A stretch of DNA of 64,000 nucleotides from Lineolata rhizophorae (lineage: Eukaryota > Ascomycota > Dothideomycetes > Lineolatales > Lineolataceae): the NCBI GenBank assembly GCA_010093515.1, contig MU001670.1, positions 1,580,003 through 1,644,002 of the forward strand. Direction: 5' to 3'. Made by a program: the position numbers and the translations under genes. Numbering within the stretch: position 1 is the first letter of the stretch; each line of letters opens with the position of its first letter. The notes beneath the pieces were generated by a model. That model had not been told where the DNA came from, searched no databases, and saw only the letters and a program-made list of their open reading frames with translations. Shown one piece after another: positions 46,138 through 58,199 of this stretch.

Positions 46138-46854
46138 CTAACCAAGCTTCTCAGACTTATCCCGCAGACTCTGTATCATGGTATCGACCTGATCCATCTG
46201 CGATGCATCCACCTCCCCATTACCCTTGTGTTCGTCCGGTATCGTCTTCATTGCTTCATCAAGCCCGGGCTGAAAGTTTCTCACGCCAGACGACACAGCG
46301 CGAATCGCCTTCTTGCGCACTTCCTTGTCCTCATCGTTGAGCGACAGATCGACCAAAGTAGGTAGAACGCCAAGCGACAGCATCTGGAACTCATGTTAGC
46401 AACCAAAATTCTTCCAACTGTTACGTATTCAGCAAAAGTTCAAACGTACCTTCTCCTGCCCCTTGACATTATTCTGCACCGCCGTTCCCAAACACCACGC
46501 CGCCATTTTCCTTAGTTCCTTCTCCTCCCTCTGCAGCTGCCTCACCAGCGGATCCCACAAGCCCAGCACCTCCATGTTGTTCGCGTTGTCCAGGTTCTCG
46601 ACCAGCTGCTCGAAGTTGTCGAAGGCGGTCAGCTTGTTATCGAGGTCGACGTCGGGCGACATGATGGCCGTCATGGCGTCGCGCATGCGGTCCGCATCTG
46701 ACGGCCCGCCCAGGATCGACTGTAGTGCCTCGGCCGTGAGACCTTCGATGCGCGGTCCCGAGCGGCCTTGGTTGATTTGGCTACCGGGATCGCCGCGCGA
46801 GGCGTCCGAGTTTTCGACCGACCAGCGGAGGAGCTCGTTCAGGCCGGGATCCAT
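46138..46854 (-). CDS. FES1: Hsp70 nucleotide exchange factor Fes1
   Basis: Two exons (46854-46450 and 46383-46138) encode 216 aa. The start MDPGLNELLRWSVENSD is the usual Fes1 N-terminus; an in-frame ATG four codons upstream (46866) is less family-like. Armadillo-type helical repeats follow (LTAFDNFEQLVENLDNANNM, then LRKMAAWCLGTAVQNNVKGQ), continuing after the 66-nt intron with LPTLVDLSLNDEDKEVRKKA. Fes1 (HspBP1 in animals) is a cytosolic armadillo protein that triggers ADP release from Hsp70 and helps send misfolded proteins to degradation. Length is close to the usual 200-290 aa. The intron has a GCTAAC branch-like site 13-18 nt before its AG. Confidence 0.93.
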
Positions 46855-48289
46855 GGGACCAGTCATGGTGGTAGTTGGTGCGTACGTAGTATGCGCGGTT
46901 TGGAGGGTCCAAATGAGGTTGCTTGGGAGGGGTGGTTGTGGTCGTTGTTGTGTTGTCGAGAGCTGTAGGTGTGCGCGAAGTTCAGGCAAGGGTTTATTAA
47001 GCCATCGCTTGCGGATCTCACCTCGTTCGAAAATTGACACGCCTCACTGAAAATTGAAGATTCAAAGCGGAGAGAAGCTTCAAAATAAGTATGGTAGGTT
47101 TTAATGCCCGAGGCCGCTCGCTGCTCATACGTTTTATATTTACGCAGACCGTCAAGGTGACGAAAGAATATGGTGGAGGTTTCGCGAATCGGCTCGCATT
47201 TTCGTTGGGCGGGCGGCCCCTCGTTAGCAGATGGTACCTACGACGGGAGTCTCAACAGCGCCCGATAGCGGCCGCACGTAGCTTACAAGCCTCGTGCGAA
47301 AGCCTCGGCGCGTCTGATGGCATTCTGAAAAATGCAATGTACCTTGAGGCTCAAAAGCTTGTGATCACGGCGGTCAATTGGGGGTGGTGATAGTGGCGTC
47401 GGAAGTAGCATTTTCACCCCGCCATGCCCCGCTTCTGCACGGGGCGCCGCTCAGACCGGCAGGGGTGCGAGAACGGGGCGCGCGATGCGGTGAGAAGGGC
47501 TGGACTGCCACGCAGTGGCTGGGGCGCAGGGACGTCAGGATGCTCGTGCCCGCCTTGATGCCACCGACTCACGCAAGATAGGGGCCAGAAGAAAGGTGGT
47601 GGGCCGTCAGTCGGCCGGTGCGATGGCGGTCCCCATCATCAACCGTCTCAGACACCGCTGCCAAGAGGGTATTGCAGGTGCCTGGCGGAGGCAAGTTACC
47701 TGCTCTACAGGCGCCGGTGGCGGAGGGAGACGCGTGGACCACGAAGCGTACGAACACACGCAATAAATAGGTCCTGCAGAATGGCGTTGCCTGGGAGTGA
47801 AATAAGCGCGGAAGCCACTGCTACTTAGGGAGCGCGGAGACGCGAAATAAAGAGCGTACGGAGCGCGCTTCAAAGGAACCCGCTGCTCGCATACCTAACC
47901 AAACTGAGCTCGTGCAAAAGTCCTCGGTGCGGGAGCCGCGGAAGGAACCAGCGTGACAGTGCCCGTCTAATCGCAGAGTGGCAGTGGCAGCCCGCGGCGC
48001 CCAACCCGGAAAGAGCGTTGGCGCTTACTTAGCACCGTCTTGCCGCCCACACACACAACCCGACCCCGTCGTCCCTCCGCCGTAAGACCTCAACTCTTCC
48101 CTTTCTCTCACGCTCGTCGCCCTCGACCACGCCGCCCATCCACGCCCTCCTCTCCTAGCGCCCTTGCGACCTCGTTCTTGCACTCGGCCTGCCGGCGTCT
48201 GGTGCCGCCATCTTTGTCTCTTGGCCGACTACTCACGCCCCTCCGTTTCTCGCCGCTTTTCAGTCTTCTGCAAAGCCTAATCAGTCGCA
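46855..48289. promoter_or_regulatory. Divergent FES1-actin promoter region
   Basis: This is 1.4 kb between two divergent start codons. The last 250 bp before the actin ATG is strongly C/T-rich on the plus strand, typical of highly expressed fungal promoters and leaders. Short frames such as 47515-47766 (+) show no domain. Confidence 0.5.
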
Positions 48290-49929
<1,640 letters not shown>

Positions 49930-51362
49930 GGTACATTTCGAAACAAGCACTTTCTGAGATCGCTGGTCAGCGGCTTACCCAGCTTATAGCACCCGTTGCA
50001 AGATACTCGTAGACGACCCGCCACCAAACCGGCAGCCTCTTCCGGCGGCCAGTCCCGCCAGCCTGCAACCATCCTCCAGTCTGTGCTCTCTTTCCCTATA
50101 CGGTTTCTCATCAGCCTGCTGGTTAGTTTGGTAGTCAAAAGAAAATAATTCATTCTTGTCCTGGCCTGGTTTCCGCGTCCGTGCCCCCCGTTTCTTTGTT
50201 CTCACAATCTTTCCAATTATAAACGGCTTTGATATCACACGCACCCTTGATCCCCCTCCAAACCCCTAAGCCCATATACCGAGCGCCCCCATTTCTATAT
50301 TAGCTCTTTCCTCTGGCTCCTTTTTGCGTGTTATCGGCACACACCCCCTTCTTTACATCCCCCCCCCCCCTGCAATAAAAACTTGGCGAGTGAGTGAGTA
50401 CAAGGCGTGCTTTTTGTGACTGGGAAGACTAGGGAGCGGAATGGAACGTGTGGCACCAGGAGGCTGCGCGGGCTGAATGGGGTTGGGCTTAGTTAGGCAG
50501 CGTGGAACAGGCAGCGGAGGCTAGGCTAGTGGAAATGGCGGCGGGTTGGTCGGTTTGCTCTGTGGTCCTCACTGCTTTTTCCTTTTCCGTTCTCTTCAAA
50601 GACAGGTTGGGTTTGGTGGCACCTTGGTGGACGTGTAGACGAGCGCGTGAAATCAGAGGTGTGCGGATGGAGTAGTGCCTATTGCAGGTTTATGCAAAGA
50701 AGACTAGCTCTTTTTTCTTTTTCTTTTTCCCCACCTCTTAAGTGCTTGGTTGGCTTGTCTGGCCCTGCGTATTGGCGTGCGCGTGTGGCTGGGTGCTGCA
50801 GCTGAGGTCGCCGTGAGTGTGCAATATGGTTTGGTGTGATACGTTTTGTGTGCTACCTAGGTAGGTAGGCTTGAATAGGCAGTACCGTCCCCCTTTTACC
50901 GCTTGCCCTTTTCCGTCTCGACGGTTTTGTGCTGCTATTGCTGCGTGTGATTGGGCGAGACGTGACGTCTAAATCTTGCTCTAGTCGATGAAATTAGCAT
51001 CTCAAGTGTCGACGGCGATGCCATCTATAGCCTTCTTCTGCAAGGAATACAAACACCTAGACTGCTCGTAATTCGGAATACGCTCAACTCTGGCCAAGTT
51101 ATAGTGCCAGAGCGTGTAGGGAAAGGCCGGTGAACCGAGACAATGGATGGAGCCTCAGGAAACCTCCGCAGTCGATAAATGTTGTTCCACGACATCCGAC
51201 TCATGCTCTGCAAATCTGTCACATGGAACGAAAACAAGCCGCCTTACGATTATTATAGCACTAATATCAAAATAAAACTCAAAGAAATAAAAGAGTGCGT
51301 ATAAATAGGTTATATTGCCCAACTAAATCTGGGGGAAAAGTAGCAAAATAAGAAACATATGG
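49930..51362. other. Actin 3' flank and intergenic spacer
   Basis: This is pyrimidine- and G/T-rich sequence likely containing the actin 3' UTR. A run of about twelve C lies near 50361. No gene is seen. Confidence 0.5.
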
Positions 51363-51472
51363 TGACAAGAGTGGGATTCGAACCCACGCGGGCTAAGCCC
51401 ATGAGAACCCTCGCTACGCTGAGGAAGCTTGAAAGCTTGAGTCACACGCCATAACCACTCGGCCATCTTGCC
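51363..51472 (-). tRNA. tRNA-Leu(CAA) with a 30-nt intron
   Basis: On the minus strand the acceptor GGCAAGA pairs with TCTTGTC (one G-U), with discriminator A. The A box TGGCCGAGTGG and B box GGTTCGAATCC are present. The anticodon stem TGTGA pairs with TCATG (two wobbles) only if a 30-nt intron (51435-51406) is removed, leaving loop CTCAAGC with anticodon CAA at 51439-51437. A long variable arm (GGGC/GCCC) marks a class II tRNA, and the T stem is GTGGG/CCCAC. Yeast tRNA-Leu(CAA) also carries an intron one base 3' of the anticodon. TTTT runs downstream on the minus strand, near 51345 and 51336, can end Pol III transcription. Confidence 0.93.
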
Positions 51473-51925
51473 AAAGAACAGCAAGGATTTTAGCATATTC
51501 TATATATATTTATAGTCAGTTGCGCTAACTAAAAATTGGTGTATTTCCACAACGAGTAATTTGCGTACCTATTTTTACCGTCGTTTTTCTTATCGTAGTT
51601 CCAACATGCACTCCCCAAGCTAAGTGGTTTATTCAAACTTACTTTTTATCAGTACACCTAGTTTTGGCCCTGGGATGCCTCCCTCTCTTGAAAATGATGA
51701 CTATCTTTGAAGTAAGAGCTGGATCACATCTGGCTTGGGCTACTCTTATATTCATTAAAAAAAGGTCATTAGGAGCTGCATGCATCTAACTGCTCTGAAT
51801 ACCTATATGTCAGTTTGCAGCCTCTCTAGGAAATGAAAAATCTATTGTTCCAATTTGTGGGGTTTGCTGCAAGGGGCATGAAAGTTGGTTAATCCCTTTT
51901 ACGCAGACTGTAACTTTGATGCCAT
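51473..51925. other. AT-rich spacer
   Basis: No coding signal, repeat or RNA gene is seen in this stretch between the tRNA and the small Cys-rich gene. Confidence 0.5.
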
Positions 51926-52186
51926 CTACCAATTGTGCAGGTCAAGCTCCTGCCTGCCTGACTGAGGCCTAGGATCATCTTTGCCATCTGGTTTCTTGTT
52001 GTCCCCGGACTTCTTGTCATCAGGCTTCTTGTCCTCTGGCTTGCAATTCTTGCATAGCTCATCTACATCTCTATGACCAGTCTGGATGTTACCACACTTC
52101 TGGCCATCCCTGCCATGTGCGCAGGTAGTGATGATTGTGAGATGGGCGCATTTGCAGCTGTAGTGGACGATGTGAAGGATACACAT
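51926..52186 (-). CDS. Small cysteine-rich protein with charged repeat tail
   Basis: An 86-aa intronless frame starts MCILHIVHYSCKCAHLTIIT. Six Cys lie in the first 50 residues (C2, C11, C13, C22, C31, C45), plus C48 in ELCKNCKP, with several His between them. This resembles small fungal proteins that begin MCxxxxxxYxCG and end the domain with CxxC, probably binding zinc. The tail is a degenerate Lys/Asp repeat (KPEDKKPDDKKSGDNKKPDG). There is no signal peptide, so it is probably intracellular. It stands alone in AT-rich DNA near a tRNA. The Cys spacing and the repeat argue for a real gene, but expression is unknown. Confidence 0.6.
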   Translation of the reverse strand: MCILHIVHYSCKCAHLTIITTCAHGRDGQKCGNIQTGHRDVDELCKNCKPEDKKPDDKKSGDNKKPDGKDDPRPQSGRQELDLHNW

Positions 52187-52461
52187 GGTGGAGTCATTAA
52201 TCTCGTTTGGTTATGAATCCGTGGAGTGGTGTCCCTGGCCTTCGCCGATGCGTATTTGAGAGTCAGGGGAAATTTCTAGAGATTTAGTCGCATATTTAAA
52301 CAAATCGGGATCAATTAAAACATTGGACGAACAATTTAACTGTTTTTCCCGTAGCCAATATATTATGGTTTAGTATGACACAACGGATGATCGTTGCTGA
52401 AAACAATGCAATCGATACAGACTACACAGTTAGGTTCTCACACGTTATTCATTCAAGTCTT

Positions 52462-53823
52462 TCACACTCCAAATTTCCTTGGGTCCAACGACGACAGATT
52501 CGCACTTCGGACTTTACCATCAAAGCACATTTCGCTCACACACTTTCCTGTTCCCGGTGCATTCTGAATGCCCCAGCACGTATGCCCAGCCGCCATTATA
52601 AGCCCCGTAACGCTCGTCAGTCCAACAAATGGCCCTCCGCGCACTGCCGTGTTGGGTAGGTAGCAGGCTTGGCGGGCGTGGACCTCACCCTCGCGCAGTT
52701 CCTCGCTGACGGTTCCGACGCTGGCGATAATATCATCGCAACGTTGCTGGTCGACTTCGACGTTGGCCGTCGTGGCGGGCAGCGGCACGAGCGAATCGCC
52801 CTCACCACAAGCGTATACTTCGCCGTCTGGTCGCGCGTAGATCTCTGGCGCTGCCCGGACGGCAGGACGTCCCAAGGTGTGCGCTGCGAGACTGATTTCA
52901 GTGAAGAGTGCGTAGGCGGAAACTGGTCGTGTGGGTTTGATGGTCACACTGTGCGCCCGTAGAGCTGTTATCGGCGCTGACGGCCAGACGCGCGAGGTCC
53001 AAGGACCGGCGGCGAGGACGACTATGCTCGCGAGTATTGTTTTAGGTGCGTCGCTATCAGGTGTGGAGTACATGACGCTCTCCACGGCTTTCTCACTCGT
53101 AGAAGTCGTATTTATGCTCTTGACCATGGCGCCTAGCTCAATCTTGACCCCTTTCTCCTCCGCTAGCTTTGCCATACTCGTCGTGAACAAATACGGGTGC
53201 ACCTGCGCCGTCTCGCCAGGGCCAGACATGCTCTCGTAGTAGTTTACTGCGTCCGCATCCAGCCAGTCCAGGTCTTCCGGAACACCTGCGCCCTTGAGCT
53301 TCTTCAGCGCCGCAGCCGACCGCTTTTCCAGCGACACCGAACTACCTTCCTTAGCTCCATCCTTCGACTTCTTCTCTACCTTTTCGATGGCGCGACCCTT
53401 ACAGTCCACTTGTCCACAATTGACCTCGCGGTAACCCCAACGTTCGCGCCCGTCGTGTGCGTCAGCGAGCTCGCGATGAAGACGAAAGCTTAGAGGCACA
53501 AGTGCGGCTGGATAAGCCCAAGTCGCGAGGAGACCGCCTGCTTTACCGGAGGCACCGCCGGCGATCTTAGAGGCTTCAAGGAGGGTGATATTGTCCTTAG
53601 ATGGGTCATAGGAAGGGTGTCGCGAGAGGAAATAGGCAGTTGTGCTACCGATAATGCCACCACCTAGACGAAAGCTTCAAGGTTAGCGTGATTTAGTCCG
53701 TGGCATCTATGTTCAGGGGTATTTAGGAGTAACTCGAAACAAATGACTAGAGATTATTTTGTTCGTATGAAAAGGCTACTTACCAACTACGACGATATTT
53801 CTTGTTCCCGTTTCTGCTGACAT
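52462..53823 (-). CDS. FAD-dependent oxidoreductase, TDA3-like (DAO family)
   Basis: Two exons (53823-53784 and 53663-52462) encode 413 aa. Exon 1 reads MSAETGTRNIVVV and joins across a 120-nt intron to GGGIIGSTTAYFLSRH, forming the N-terminal dinucleotide-binding fold. The motif GGASGKAGGLLATWAYP follows near residue 45. The middle holds substrate-domain sequence (YYESMSGPGETAQVHPYLFT) and an AAGPWTSRVW strand. The C-terminus has GHTCWGIQNAPGTGK, the second FAD-contact motif. This combination fits the fungal DAO subgroup containing yeast Tda3, a cytosolic protein linked to late-endosome-to-Golgi transport whose substrate is not established. An unspliced start further in would miss the FAD-binding glycines. 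The intron has a GCTAAC branch-like site. Confidence 0.85.
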
Positions 53824-54371
53824 TTCGTGCTGTTTTACGAGGAAGTTTATGTGCTTGGGTTGCGTAAGGACGGAGTAGGCATGCAAGAGTGGCTGAGCGC
53901 CACATGGCGTAATGCCTGCATTGGTGGGGAACGAGATCACGTGCCTCATATAACCCATATCTTTCGAAAGCACACCCCTGGCTTCACGATGGCTATCGCA
54001 TCCTCGAGTTAATTGGGCTCATTGCCTATGCTCAAGACTATGACGTTTGTCCTTCGCTCTCAAAGCCCTAATCCTCCCGATAAAGTCCTGGGCATAGTGA
54101 GAAGTCCAATACAGCACCCAACTTAGAAACGAGGCCTATACTCTTGGCGGCCGGGATCTGCTACACGTATTTCAATTTGTTCGTGCTAAAACATTGCCCC
54201 AAGATGGTGGTGCCTTCGTGGTGCCTTCATCCCCAATCATCCTAGTCGCAATCGGACGGGTATCTGCTGTAGCAACCTAGATAATTTATTAGTCGGTTGC
54301 GTGACTATTTATTCTCACTAATGAGTAATAAGTAAAGAAATAGAAGGCCAAAAATTGGAGTTGGCTGACAC
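53824..54371. other. Intergenic spacer upstream of the TDA3-like gene
   Basis: No gene is seen. It contains the TDA3-like promoter and the 3' flank of the glycosyltransferase gene, both transcribed leftward. Confidence 0.5.
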
Positions 54372-55700
54372 TCAGTTTGTTGCCTTTTCTGATTTTGGGA
54401 CCGTTTGGGTAGTTTCGGGTCTCGAACTCCATGATATGTCGAACACTGTGAAGGCAGCCCAGAGCTTGATGAACGAGTGTACGTATCCGAACAAAACATA
54501 CACTGGCAAGTAGACTAGATCCTTCGGGTGACGGCGGAAGTGTGGGATTGCTTTCACCATTTTACTAGCGAATACCCACAGGGCAAGCACGAACATGGCC
54601 TTCGGGTTAAGTGTTGCCTTCCACAAACTCAGCAGCATCGCGCTGTCGTAGAACAAAGCCGCGTTGAAATAGCTGCTTATGAATTCAGCGTATACTGTCC
54701 ATGGGTGTCGACGCCAACAACTACGCTCCAAAACCAACGACTTCGCGTTGGAGCGAAACGTTGTTCTAGCCCAGCGGAACATCTTCTGGAACAATATATT
54801 CCAACCCGTGTCACCAATGACTGTCTCCATTGTGGCATGTGGTCCGCTCTGGATGGCGATATTCCAGTTATTTGTGACCAGCCAACGCGTGATGAAGTTG
54901 TCTTCGTCGACATTGAGCGGTCCAACTCCGAGGAACCACTCGTTGAGGTATCTAAACATGAAGCTTGGATCCGCCAGGATATTTGTTCGAAATGCAGCAC
55001 ATCTCCCGCTCACTACAAAGACCCCGCCGTCTATGTAGTTCGTGGCCAGAATTTGAAAATTGTGTCGGGAGAGATAATTCGCTCCAATGAAGTTGCACAC
55101 GTCCGCCGCAGTCCACCCCAAGTTCAGGCGGCGAACTTGCTTCGTACAGCCAACGCAACCAACCGAATGGTCTTCAAAAGGCGCTATCATGTGCTCAATA
55201 AAGCCATCAGGCCAAAAGATGCTATCATCAGCCTCGAAAACAAGAGGTGTCTTGACCAGACGAATGCCAGCGCAGAGCTGTTCCCGCTTGCTCATAACGC
55301 CGTGGTCTACCACTTCGATATTCCCCGGAACGATCTCCGCGATTCGTCTAGCCTTTTTGGACTTTTCGGCCCCGACGGTCACAACAAGGATCTTTCCCGG
55401 ACCCTGAGTGGCAATCGAACGAAGGGAGGCGGCGAATTGTTCCGTCGGATCAGCGGTCGGCATAACCACGGTGACATCCTTCTTCGAATATGTTGGATTT
55501 GGAGGAAGCGGCACCGGGCGTGACCTCAGATACGCATAGGTATTTCCAATAAGCCTGACATATCTGAACAAGAATAAGGACATAAAAACAGACAGAGCGT
55601 GGTTGTCATGTAACTCCTCCATTAGCTCGTGCCAATACGACGCGAGTAGCGAGAGAGCATACTCTTCTGTGTTTCTGTGAGGTATATGTTCGACTGGCAT
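54372..55700 (-). CDS. Family 2 glycosyltransferase, fungal GT2 type
   Basis: An intronless frame of 442 aa starts MPVEHIPHRNTEEYALSLLA. A membrane segment lies at about residues 35-58. The GT-A domain begins with VTVVMPTADPTEQF. Key acidic motifs are ADD (FEADDSIFWPDGF), which binds UDP-sugar and metal, and DED (VDEDNFITRW), followed by FRWARTTFRSN, the equivalent of the Q/RxxRW motif of processive polysaccharide synthases. Three or more C-terminal hydrophobic segments follow (AEFISSYFNAALFYDSAMLL, LVYLPVYVLFGYVHSFIKLW). It resembles the hyaluronan-synthase-like GT2 proteins of filamentous fungi, some of which are needed for hyphal growth on solid surfaces and for virulence. The polysaccharide made is unknown. 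Confidence 0.88.
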   Translation of the reverse strand: MPVEHIPHRNTEEYALSLLASYWHELMEELHDNHALSVFMSLFLFRYVRLIGNTYAYLRSRPVPLPPNPTYSKKDVTVVMPTADPTEQFAASLRSIATQGPGKILVVTVGAEKSKKARRIAEIVPGNIEVVDHGVMSKREQLCAGIRLVKTPLVFEADDSIFWPDGFIEHMIAPFEDHSVGCVGCTKQVRRLNLGWTAADVCNFIGANYLSRHNFQILATNYIDGGVFVVSGRCAAFRTNILADPSFMFRYLNEWFLGVGPLNVDEDNFITRWLVTNNWNIAIQSGPHATMETVIGDTGWNILFQKMFRWARTTFRSNAKSLVLERSCWRRHPWTVYAEFISSYFNAALFYDSAMLLSLWKATLNPKAMFVLALWVFASKMVKAIPHFRRHPKDLVYLPVYVLFGYVHSFIKLWAAFTVFDISWSSRPETTQTVPKSEKATN

Positions 55701-58199
55701 GATTTCAAGTAACTTTTCTTGGCTTCTACCTTAAGATTGCTGCTCGGTTTATTGTTGCTGTTGTTTAAGGTAATAAAGCTCTAAGTTGATTATGTTTGTC
55801 GCAAGTTTTTCCGCAGTGCAATACAACATTTTTGGGTTTCAGTTCCTTTATACATAGGATATGAGTTTGATTTGCAAAAGCAGTGCGTTCACTGTTCAGA
55901 CACATTTTTAATTGTGGACGTTCATTGCTGACGTGTAGTCCACGTATTACTGCTCTTGCTGCACTTACCATACTGCCAGCTAGCCATGCTGTTCATAATA
56001 TAGACCTACCAGTGTGGGCTATTAATACAACATGTGTATACAATATATAGTGAGCTGCTTCACTGTGGAAACCTAATTCACGTGTTTTACTATGGACGGA
56101 GACTGAGGGCAACTACAGCCCTGTTATAACTTGTTACGTTTAAATTTGCGTATACATATATCCATACCAAACTTCACAGTTAACATGTTATATCCTAGGG
56201 CTAACATTCTAGAGCTAGGTCACAATCCATATGTGATCTAGCAATGCAAAGTGTGCAATTAGCAATTTAGACAACTTGCCTATAGATTATTCGATTGGCT
56301 TGGGTATTGCATGTTAAGACGTAGGTGCTGTCACACCAAGGATAGGCTACTAGTAAGGCATTCTGCTACTAACTAATCCGCTAAAGCAAATGTTTGCCGA
56401 TTATATCAATGGCATATTTTCCAGTTAACTTAGTCACGGACAAACTAGACGGTGCTAGAACACTCAAGCGCCCTATTGTATGCTACGTGAACACGCACAG
56501 CAGAGACAACTAAATTTGACTCTATCTCACGAAGAAGCCAAATCATTATCTAAGATGCGATCTAGAAAAATTATCTGACAGAAAAGAGAATGATTATAAG
56601 CCATGGGTTTTGTTTTCTCAAGGAATTTCATTTCTTTACATTCAGAGAGCGTACGTCATACAGTGAATAAATAGCATCTTAATTGTGCATCTGGCATAAA
56701 CGAACTTGTGCAGTAATAGAACAAGGAAGGAGTTCATTCTCATTAGTTTCTTTGGACTGAGTATTAGCATAAGTATAGAAGCAGGAATATTCAAATATAT
56801 AAACTTTATTGGGACTTAAACTGTTTTATGCATTTAGCAGCTTGGGTACACAGAGCTCTCATGACACTTAAATTTCCCGTAGTATTTAGCTATACCCTCG
56901 AATATGTCTAAAGTGTCGAGGCAATAGCGTCTCGTTGAAGACCACATTCAAATATTGATTTATGAAATACGCCTTAAAGGTACAACCCACGTATAGAAGT
57001 AGTAAATTTTACGTGCAAGCTCAGCTGCCTACTGTTAGAAGTGCAATGAACTACATGCACAGACATTCAAGGCATGAAAAGGGAGAGAGCTCTATAGTGT
57101 ACTTAGTATTACATGATTGAAATAAAGCGCTACAAAACCATGGATACTATCAAAGAGTGAAGAGTTTATAGACAATTATTTATGCTTCAGTCAATTAAAG
57201 AAGCTATAGCAACAGCTGGTCGTCTTTGCTTGTTTACCGACTCAGTTAATGGCAGTGGTCAAGTCATACTAACTATCAGTGCTGCATCGGACATGATATC
57301 AGTAACCTAATTGAATAGATGTCTTCTATTCTTACGTGATCTAGTTGTATTCGAGTTTCTAAATTAAGATTGTCTCCTCTAATTGAATATAAGAGCTGCA
57401 TAAGAGCTTGTAGTTATCAAGTTCAACAAAACGTTTCAAAATACTAAAAGCTATCGGTCTTTAAATGTAAATACATATCACTAGACACCTAAAAAATTCC
57501 GAGAGGGTGCTAATACGGCCTTAATATATAGAACAAGAACTGTGATTCCCAGTTAGTTATACCATTCATCTACAAAATAGAACTTCTGTCTAGTGATATA
57601 CCTCGAAAGGAAATTTCGGGATCTATAAATATATGAATCTTAGTCGCAAAGTCCGCTTCTCATAAGCTTAGGCTATTTTTAATAGGCTATACTGATAACA
57701 AAGAGTAGCTCAAAGTCGAATATCAAGAATTGGATTTACCTTTTCCTTCCAGTCTTCAGCCTATAATATGAAATCTAACGTATATGGTGAGCGGGTATAT
57801 AGCATGAGTCGAGCATTGCAAGATGTAAGTTTCAGAGTAACACAAGCAATCCAGTGCTTGTTAACGCCCCTCTACCAGACGCTTAGTAGAACAAAGTTAG
57901 AATCTCTCAAATGAACGAAATCCTCTCCCGACTCCTTTGCTGACCGAGTAAAAGCTAAATCGAACACCAACCGCGTCATGCCCCTTAGAATCTCTCGTAC
58001 TTACAAACTACCCTCCCACCCCCTAGCAAGAAACCTTCCTACCCCCTTCTCCATTACAAAATACAACCCCCTGTTTCTTCCGCTAACCGGACCGTCTAGC
58101 GACTCCCTACCACCTCCGCCGGACCTCCTTAGACGCCAAGAACTTCCAGGGCACGTGGGTTACTCGACTGTACCGCTGACGAACCTAGCAACGGGCCCG
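55701..58199. other. AT-rich gene desert, probably RIP-eroded
   Basis: About 55.75-57.9 kb is strongly AT-rich with dense stops in all frames and many TA steps. The longest frames (for example 55765-55971, -) match no family I know. It may be an eroded repeat, but no ends or domains survive. 57.98-58.2 kb is the 3' flank of SUZ12; a 172-codon plus-strand frame there is a shadow of that gene. Confidence 0.55.

Noticed and set aside
52231-52461. Possible extra 3' exon of the TDA3-like gene
   Set aside because: The frame ends with a stop at 52462 right after GHTCWGIQNAPGTGK and a normal C-terminus, so no extra exon is needed.
54528-55523. 331-codon plus-strand frame opposite the GT2 gene
   Set aside because: It is antisense to a well-supported glycosyltransferase with all catalytic motifs, and the plus frame has no domain.
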